From Glandiceps talaboti (lineage: Eukaryota > Hemichordata > Enteropneusta > Spengelidae): a stretch of DNA of 64,000 bases. The DNA is taken from contig NC_135563.1 in NCBI RefSeq assembly GCF_964340395.1, positions 5,927,922 through 5,991,921 of the forward strand, read 5' to 3'. Of this stretch, positions 61,445 through 64,000 are shown piece after piece. The position numbers were made by a program, and so were the translations under genes. Each line of letters starts with the position of its first letter. The stretch's first letter is position 1. Under the pieces are notes generated by a model. It was not told the DNA's origin. It did not search any database and worked only from the letters and a program-made list of their open reading frames with translations.

Positions 61445-62600
61445 CCGCCTTTTAAAAATGCCATGAAACTTTGTATCAGAGTTAATCTATTTTTTCTCAC
61501 ACTGAATGTACAATTACTTTTTTTCACTGTAACCTCTCTATATTGCCAATATATCCTGTTTTTTGTTTAAGGTGACTTACAAGCCTGATAGGCTGGGATG
61601 TATTTTATATCATTAATTAATTGACAGTATACTTTTAAATGTGTAAAACTTCTATTAAATGGTGGAAAAGAAACAAAAGACCATAGGCACGTACAGCTAA
61701 TAGTGCATGTTTCACCGCATTTTATTTTGATAACGACAGCATTAAATATAGTTTGTCTTACGTTAACGTTATACATGTAAATGTCACACTGATCGTGCTG
61801 AGATACATTACTAGAAATATATTTACACTTAGAGTAAATTCATAAAAATAAAAATATAAAAAAGCATTCCCAGTGGTCAAATCTAAATAAATAAAGCAAA
61901 CAACTACCGGGAAGTACATTTAAAACATCTTGCAAAAACTAGTTTGGTTAAATACGTAAACGACAATAACTCTTTTATTTCTCTTTGATTTTTGTTTTAT
62001 TTGATGAGTGAAGTAAACATTTCACTTCATTTCAACTTGTTTCTACCCCATTACGAGTTGCTTGCATAATTGATCATGTTCCATAATTAGGCAATGTCTT
62101 ACGAATGCATACTACAAATTAAGAGTCAACATTAATGATAACGACGTTATCAAACACCTAGTTAGCAGAAAGGAGAACTAAATTAGGGAGGGGTAGCATT
62201 TCAAGTTACAAATAAATTTAGTTAACAAGTTGCTGATTGGTAGTCGATATAGAGTACAATTCCACCACAGTTAGTAGGTAGACACACATCCATGGCCAAA
62301 AGTCAGATAATTTGCATGTATTTTTACATTTAACTCATACATGTTTTACATTTTTAACAGTAGTTAGAAATGATTTTCTTTTTTATATTCTATGACTGCA
62401 CAGAATACATTCTAGGATCATCGCCCATGTATTAAATGTAGACACTCACCCATGGCCAGAAGTCAGATAATTTGTCTGTGATTGATAGATGATGCAAACT
62501 TACAAATATTGTTACGCCTATTGTCAACGGTGTCAATTGTCTGATATTTTCATGTTTCAGATGATAATGTCTCTAGAATGATAACATCTTGCTCCCCTAC
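61445..62600. other. intergenic region without recognised features
   Basis: AT-rich sequence with a short repeated phrase (CATGGCCA(A/G)AAGTCAGATAA) at about 62291 and 62451. No gene was supported. Confidence 0.5.
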
Positions 62601-62614
62601 TTTATTGAAGGTTA

Positions 62615-63031
62615 TCAAATAGTTTGCTTGTTCTCCATTTTGCGAAGCTTAAAGTTTAGCATTCTCCAATTGTAGAAACCATAAAGTAAAGGATCAGTGG
62701 GAAATAATTCTTCAATTGTCCTTTGCTTAGGTTCGTGGGAGATTGGAGTATGAATTTCCTCCTCAGATGATGATGAATCAAATCGTGGCAACTCAGTTTG
62801 TAGATAAGATGAATGGTTAGAATCATGATCAGTCAGAAATACATCTTTCTGGGTCCTTTTCTTGGATTCACAGTATATAGGTGTATGAACTTGCTCCTCA
62901 TATGATGAATCGAATGAAGGTAACACAGTAAGTGGATGAGATGAATGTTTTTGCAACTTGTGAAGTTTTCTTTTTCTTTGTCTTCTAGCTTTACTACGTC
63001 TCTTTATGGATGCAGTGTTTCTTTTCCCCAT
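62615..63031 (-). CDS. hypothetical basic protein with internal duplication
   Basis: An uninterrupted 138-codon frame begins at an ATG in good context (A at -3, G at +4). The N-terminus is strongly basic (KRRSKARRQRKRKLHKLQKH), like a nuclear or nucleolar signal. Two related acidic modules follow: LPSFDSSYEEQVHTPIYCES then KKRTQKDVFLTD, and LPRFDSSSSEEEIHTPISHE then PKQRTIEELFPTD. The repeated D-S-S-x-x-E-E-x-x-H-T-P-I pattern argues that the frame is or was translated. No known family is recognised. It could be a whole short gene, a first exon, or part of a mobile element. Confidence 0.5.
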   Translation of the reverse strand: MGKRNTASIKRRSKARRQRKRKLHKLQKHSSHPLTVLPSFDSSYEEQVHTPIYCESKKRTQKDVFLTDHDSNHSSYLQTELPRFDSSSSEEEIHTPISHEPKQRTIEELFPTDPLLYGFYNWRMLNFKLRKMENKQTI

Positions 63032-63445
63032 ACTCTGGTAGATCTACAAATGATAACTAAATTTAATGGCATATACATGCAGTTTCAATCTTTTTAAAAA
63101 TCACCAGCACTACACATTAATTGCATTAGTTAGGTAGTTATTTATAGTGCTTTACTTTAAAAGCCCCAGTCCAGGTTATTTAATAATCCTAACTTGTCAA
63201 ATTTTCCCCCATTTCAATGACACAACTAAGAAAAACTATCAATACTGAGGCATATTTTTTTTTACTCACATGCTGTCCCAATTATACGTACTTGACATGA
63301 ATATGTATACATGTCACCTGTCGTCTCATCAATACATCTACATATGTAGAATATACTACACATTGACACTGCAATTACAACATCATCTAACTTTTTAAAT
63401 TAAAAGGCAATGAAGAACCAATAGTATTCAAGCTAAACTTGTGTT

Positions 63446-64000
63446 TTATCCCTACACAGTACATATTACGAAATGGCTGAGTTGTGTGGCCACACTCATC
63501 AGAGATCATTGACCGTCACACCACAAACCATCTAAACTTTGTTATCCCTACACAGTACATATTACAAAATGGCTGAGTTGTGTGGCCACACTCATCAGAG
63601 ATCACTGACAGTCACACCACAAACCATCTAAACTTTGTTATCCCTACACAATACATATTAAAAAATGGTTGAGTTGTGTGGCCGCACTCACCAAAGATCA
63701 TTGACCGTCACACCACGAACCATCTAAACTTTGTTATCCCTACACAGTACATATTTACAAAATGGCTGAGTTATGTGGCCACAACCATCAGAGATCACTG
63801 ACCGTCACACCACAAACCATCTAAACTTTGTTATCCCTACACAGTACATATTACAAAATGGCTGAGTTGTGTGGCCATACTCATAAGAGATCACTGACCG
63901 TCACGCCACAAACCATCTACACTATTTTATCCTACACAGTACATATTGTAAAATGGCTGAGTTGTGTGGCCACACTCATCAGAGATCATTGACCGTCACA
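63446..64000. repeat. 96-bp satellite array, open at right edge
   Basis: TTATCCCTACACAGTACATA starts at about 63446, 63542, 63638, 63734, 63831 and 63927, a 96-bp period (one unit 97). Units are highly alike and contain AAATGGCTGAGTTGTGTGGC and CATCAGAGATCA. The array continues beyond the window. Confidence 0.96.

Noticed and set aside
63446-64000. Possible CRISPR array at the right edge
   Set aside because: The whole 96-bp unit is conserved with no variable spacer; it is a satellite.

Overview
This window is invertebrate animal nuclear DNA. It is AT-rich, has GT-AG introns of roughly 0.1 to 1.5 kb, and is full of microsatellites, LINE fragments, SINEs and inverted-repeat DNA elements. A tRNA-derived SINE with a GCGCTATATAA tail, LINE tails of (GATT)n type, and a stand-alone EgtD-like methyltransferase gene suggest a marine invertebrate, perhaps a hemichordate or another non-vertebrate deuterostome. 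That lineage call is inference; no species-specific marker was recognised.

Region 1 (1-16.9 kb, + strand) holds the C-terminal half of an ABCA-family lipid transporter, closest to the ABCA1/ABCA4/ABCA7 group. I placed 21 exons with GT-AG borders and matching phases. They run from the H-loop of NBD1 through the regulatory segment, TMD2 with its large extracellular loop, all of NBD2, the VFVNFA-like motif and a TAG stop at 15990. One linker exon (1948-2244) carries an in-frame TAA. Introns hold a 75-bp-arm hairpin, a tRNA-like remnant, a 24-bp minisatellite and an antisense LINE fragment.

Region 2 (17-45 kb) is a decayed tandem array. Two similar segments (about 18.7-20.6 and 25.9-27.1 kb) each end in a proline-rich open frame finishing TITVND-V-x. 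Three copies of an EgtD-like (histidine-specific SAM methyltransferase, Methyltransf_33) gene also lie here. They are an orphan last exon with a nonsense codon (C, 24.9 kb), a pseudogene lacking two exons and two splice donors (A, 28.9-30.5 kb), and an intact five-exon gene encoding 338 residues (B, 40154-44489). A Harbinger-like element, a MITE, a SINE and a 4-kb foldback element (FB1) lie between them.

Region 3 (45-64 kb) is gene-poor. It holds microsatellites, a tandem segmental duplication interrupted by an inverted-repeat element, a LINE remnant split by a second foldback element (FB2) with a clean 6-bp target duplication, one small minus-strand ORF with an internal duplication, and a 96-bp satellite that runs off the right end.

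Most unusual: FB1 and FB2 have different terminal sequences. Both nevertheless begin with TA, make 6-bp target duplications, and are built from degenerate 21-bp repeats with a TCG...CGA core. They look like two members of one poorly characterised foldback-transposon type. The array of EgtD-like genes, with one survivor whose substrate-pocket region looks altered, is the most interesting gene-level observation.
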